Source: Gari tellinella (lineage: Eukaryota; Mollusca; Bivalvia; Cardiida; Psammobiidae). From it: 64,000 nt of DNA. The stretch covers positions 45,702,400 through 45,766,399 of the forward strand of contig OV277860.1 in the NCBI GenBank assembly GCA_922989275.2. Direction: 5' to 3'. The notes beneath the pieces were generated by a model. That model did not search any database, was not told the origin of the DNA, and saw only the letters and a program-made list of their open reading frames with translations. Below are positions 62,201 through 64,000 of this stretch, one piece after another. Position numbers and translations under genes: made by a program. Within the stretch, counting starts at the first letter, position 1. Each line of letters begins with the position of its first letter.

Positions 62201-63075
62201 GTGACCTTGACATAGAACTAAGAGCCTGTGTTTAGGTTTCGAAATCTGCGTTTAAGTTTCGAAAATCCATTTAACTTCTATATCCTTTGAGGTATTGCTT
62301 TCATAGTTGGTATGTGTGTGTATATGGACAAGACCTTTCCATGCACAGATAAATTTGGACCCTTGTGACCTTGAACTCAGGGCCTGTGTTTAGGTTTTGA
62401 AAAATGCCTTTTACTTCTATGTCCCTTGAGGTATTGCTTTCATAGTTGGTTTATGTGTGTATATGGACAAGACCTTTCCAGGCACTGCAAAATTTAGACC
62501 CCTGTGACCTTGACTTTGAACTTAGGGCCAATATTTAGTTTTCGAAATCTGTGTTTTGGTTTTTCAAAATTTTTATTTCTCATATGTCCATTGAAATATT
62601 CCTTTCATATTCAGTTTGCATGTGTATATGGACAACATCTTTCCTTGCATGCAAAATGTTTGAGCCCTCTGACCTTGACCTTGAACTAAGGACCCGCGTT
62701 TAGGTTTCAAAGTCTGCGTTTAGGTTTCTCAAAATTTCTTTTAACTCATATATCCATTGAGATATTTCTTTAATATTTGGCATGCATGTGTATATGGACA
62801 CGATCTTTCCATGCATGCAAAAAAATTAGCCCAGTGTCCTTGACCTTAAACTAAGGTCGCGAAAGGTTTTAGGTTTCGAAATCTGCGTTTAGGTTCAAAA
62901 ATGCTTATAATTTCTATGTCCCTTGAGGTGTTATTTTCATATTTGATTTGCCAGTGTATATGGACAAGACCTTTCCATGCAGGCAAAAAGGTTGACCTCT
63001 GTGACCTTGAGTGTGCTTTTAAGTTTCTAAAGGTGCTGGTGGCGAGCTTTGTTGTCTCTCTGACAACTCTTGTTT
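59250..63075. mobile_element. H-type element with 3.8-kb array of ~165-bp repeats
   Basis: The 5' hairpin AGCTCGCCTGTACGTAGTACATGACGAGCT is followed by (GTCGTC)n. About 23 units follow, each with TTCTATGTCCCTTGAGGTAT, GTATATGGACAAGACCTTTC, CTGTGACCTTGACCTTGAAC and GGTTTCGAAATCTGCGTTTA. The 3' end GGCGAGCTTTGTTGTCTCTC then GACAACTCTTGTT matches the short version at 48850. A 780-bp block is duplicated inside (about 61080..61859 and 61860..62639). It is inserted in a family A remnant (TAACCCATTACTAGATAAGT). Confidence 0.85.
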
Positions 63076-63077
63076 AA

Positions 63078-63250
63078 CTTTGAAACGACATTACAGACAG
63101 TCAAATTGAAGTAGACGACAATGAAACAGTGAACGGGTAAAAATCTCACGAAGAAATTTGGCTGTAAAAGGGTTACACCAGGCTAAAAGAAATGTAAAAT
63201 GTGCCATAACCCATCACACCATTTGACTGTTCTATTATATAGATAATACA
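63078..63250. mobile_element. Family D remnant
   Basis: TTTGAAACGACATTACAGAC, GACGACAATGAAACAGTGAACGGG and GGCTGTAAAAGGGTTA resemble the right half of D. Confidence 0.5.
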
Positions 63251-63498
63251 GTCAAAACTTCGATATCTCGACCTTGCTTAACTCGAACTATCCGATATGT
63301 CGACACTAGAACACGATATCTCGACCTCGCTTAACTCGAACTATCCGATATGTCGACACTAGAACTTCATTATTTCATACTCAGTTATGTCGAACATACC
63401 TGTATTTTAAAGTTAAAACGTGGCTAAGCCACGTTTTAACTTTGAAATACGGGTATGTTCGGCTTAGCCGAGTTCGAGATATCGAAGTTTGACTGTAG
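63251..63498. mobile_element. Family F element, full, with internal tandem duplication
   Basis: The ends AGTCAAAACTTCGATATCTC and GAGATATCGAAGTTTGACT are flanked by TAC and GTA. CGACCTCGCTTAACTCGAAC with TATCCGATATGTCGACACTA is present twice in tandem (63268 and 63322). The central hairpin AAAACGTGGCTAAGCCACGTTTT is perfect. Confidence 0.82.
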
Positions 63499-63519
63499 TA
63501 CCATTGACTAAGACTGCTT

Positions 63520-63988
63520 TTTATGCCCCCGGCATCGACAGATGCGGGAGCATATAGTAATCGTCCTGTCCGTCCGTCCTTCCGTCCGTCCGTAACCAGG
63601 TTAAGTAGATTTTACCGTTTCGTCTAGCATCAACACCGCTTATTCAAATGCTTAGATACTTATACAGTTGTTGCCTTTGACCATTCCCTATCCACCATTA
63701 TCACCCAACCTTGATTTTGACCTTGACCTTGACCTAATTTGGACTTAGAATATTTTGAATGGGCTATTTCTTGGTTAACTAGATTTTACCGTTTCGTCTA
63801 GCATCAACACTACTTACTACAATGCTTCTATACTTATACAGTTATTGCCTTGGACCATTACCAACGCACCAGTAATACCCAAGCTCAGTTTGACCTTGAC
63901 CTAATTTGGACTTAGAATATATTCAGAATATATTGTCAAGGATGCCACAAGGGGCATAAGCGTTTATTGAACGCACAGTCTTGTTGTT
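63520..63988. mobile_element. Family I element
   Basis: The 5' hairpin ATGCCCCCGGCATC..GATGCGGGAGCAT, then GTCCGTCC repeats, then two units with TTTTACCGTTTCGTCTAGCA and GACCTTGACCTTGACC. The 3' end is GCCACAAGGGGCATAAGCG..GTCTTGTTGTT. It is one unit shorter than the copy at 40628. Confidence 0.8.
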
Positions 63989-64000
63989 CTAAAATTTAGA

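Noticed and set aside
59250..63075. CRISPR-like regular repeats
   Set aside because: Units are about 165 bp, adjacent without unique spacers, imperfect, and lie in a eukaryotic intron.

Overview
Organism and content. The window is nuclear animal DNA: AT-rich, intron-dominated and saturated with transposable elements (TEs). The repeat style points to a lophotrochozoan, most likely a bivalve mollusc: palindromic TTAA- and TA-flanked miniature elements, (GTCC)n-bearing elements with a 5' hairpin, and long arrays containing TGACCTTGACCTTGA. Species cannot be fixed from the sequence alone.

The gene. One protein-coding gene runs through almost the whole window on the + strand: ATM, the PI3K-related kinase that signals DNA double-strand breaks. 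I reconstructed 32 consecutive coding exons (555..59189). All are bounded by AG/GT, all phases join, and they total 5,317 coding bases (1,772 codons plus the last base of a split codon) without a stop. They match human ATM from about residue 510 to about 2270, as recalled: the second half of the N-terminal helical solenoid, the whole mid-region, and the first half of the FAT domain. The start codon, promoter and first exons lie upstream. The rest of FAT, the kinase and FATC lie downstream. Exons 3, 14 and 27 carry respectively an acidic linker, the proline-rich segment matching the human c-Abl-binding site, and an SQ/TQ cluster at the position of the human Ser1981 autophosphorylation site.

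Everything else. Roughly 92% of the window is intron, most of it identifiable TE. Recurrent families, named here for reference: A (about 240 bp, TTAA|CCC..GGG|TTAA, central palindrome around AAAGCAGAATGCGC); B (about 240 bp, TTAA|CTCTTTCCTCCCTG..CCCTTTGAACCC ends, GATCAGAGGGCTCC hairpin); D (TTAA|CCCCTTCACTG ends, GTTTGGATCC hairpin); C (about 190 bp, CAGGGCTCCAGATAAG ends); E, F, G, L, M, O, R, S and X (TA-flanked inverted-repeat elements of Tc1/mariner/pogo type); J and an 1,160-bp element (hAT-like); H and I (5' hairpin, GTCC microsatellite, internal tandem repeats, CTTGTT end; possibly Helentron-derived, HINE/pearl-like). They are nested several deep at 2896..7713, 32758..34857, 38947..39332, 47270..48720, 52041..52790 and 56152..57509. 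TE ends repeatedly stop 10 to 35 bp from splice sites.

Layout. 1..15000: exons 1-7, with a double nest of H elements in intron 2. 15000..32700: exons 8-18, with partial copies of the exon 7 splice junction, a duplicated pre-acceptor segment before exon 10, and a TA-element carrying a duplicated 5S rRNA-derived fragment. 32700..47300: exons 19-25, with long H, I and O insertions. 47300..59200: exons 26-32, a hAT-like element with an exact 8-bp target duplication, and a tRNA-Thr-like sequence. 59190..64000: intron 32, mostly a 3.8-kb array of about 165-bp repeats. No second protein-coding gene, bacterial feature or CRISPR array was found.
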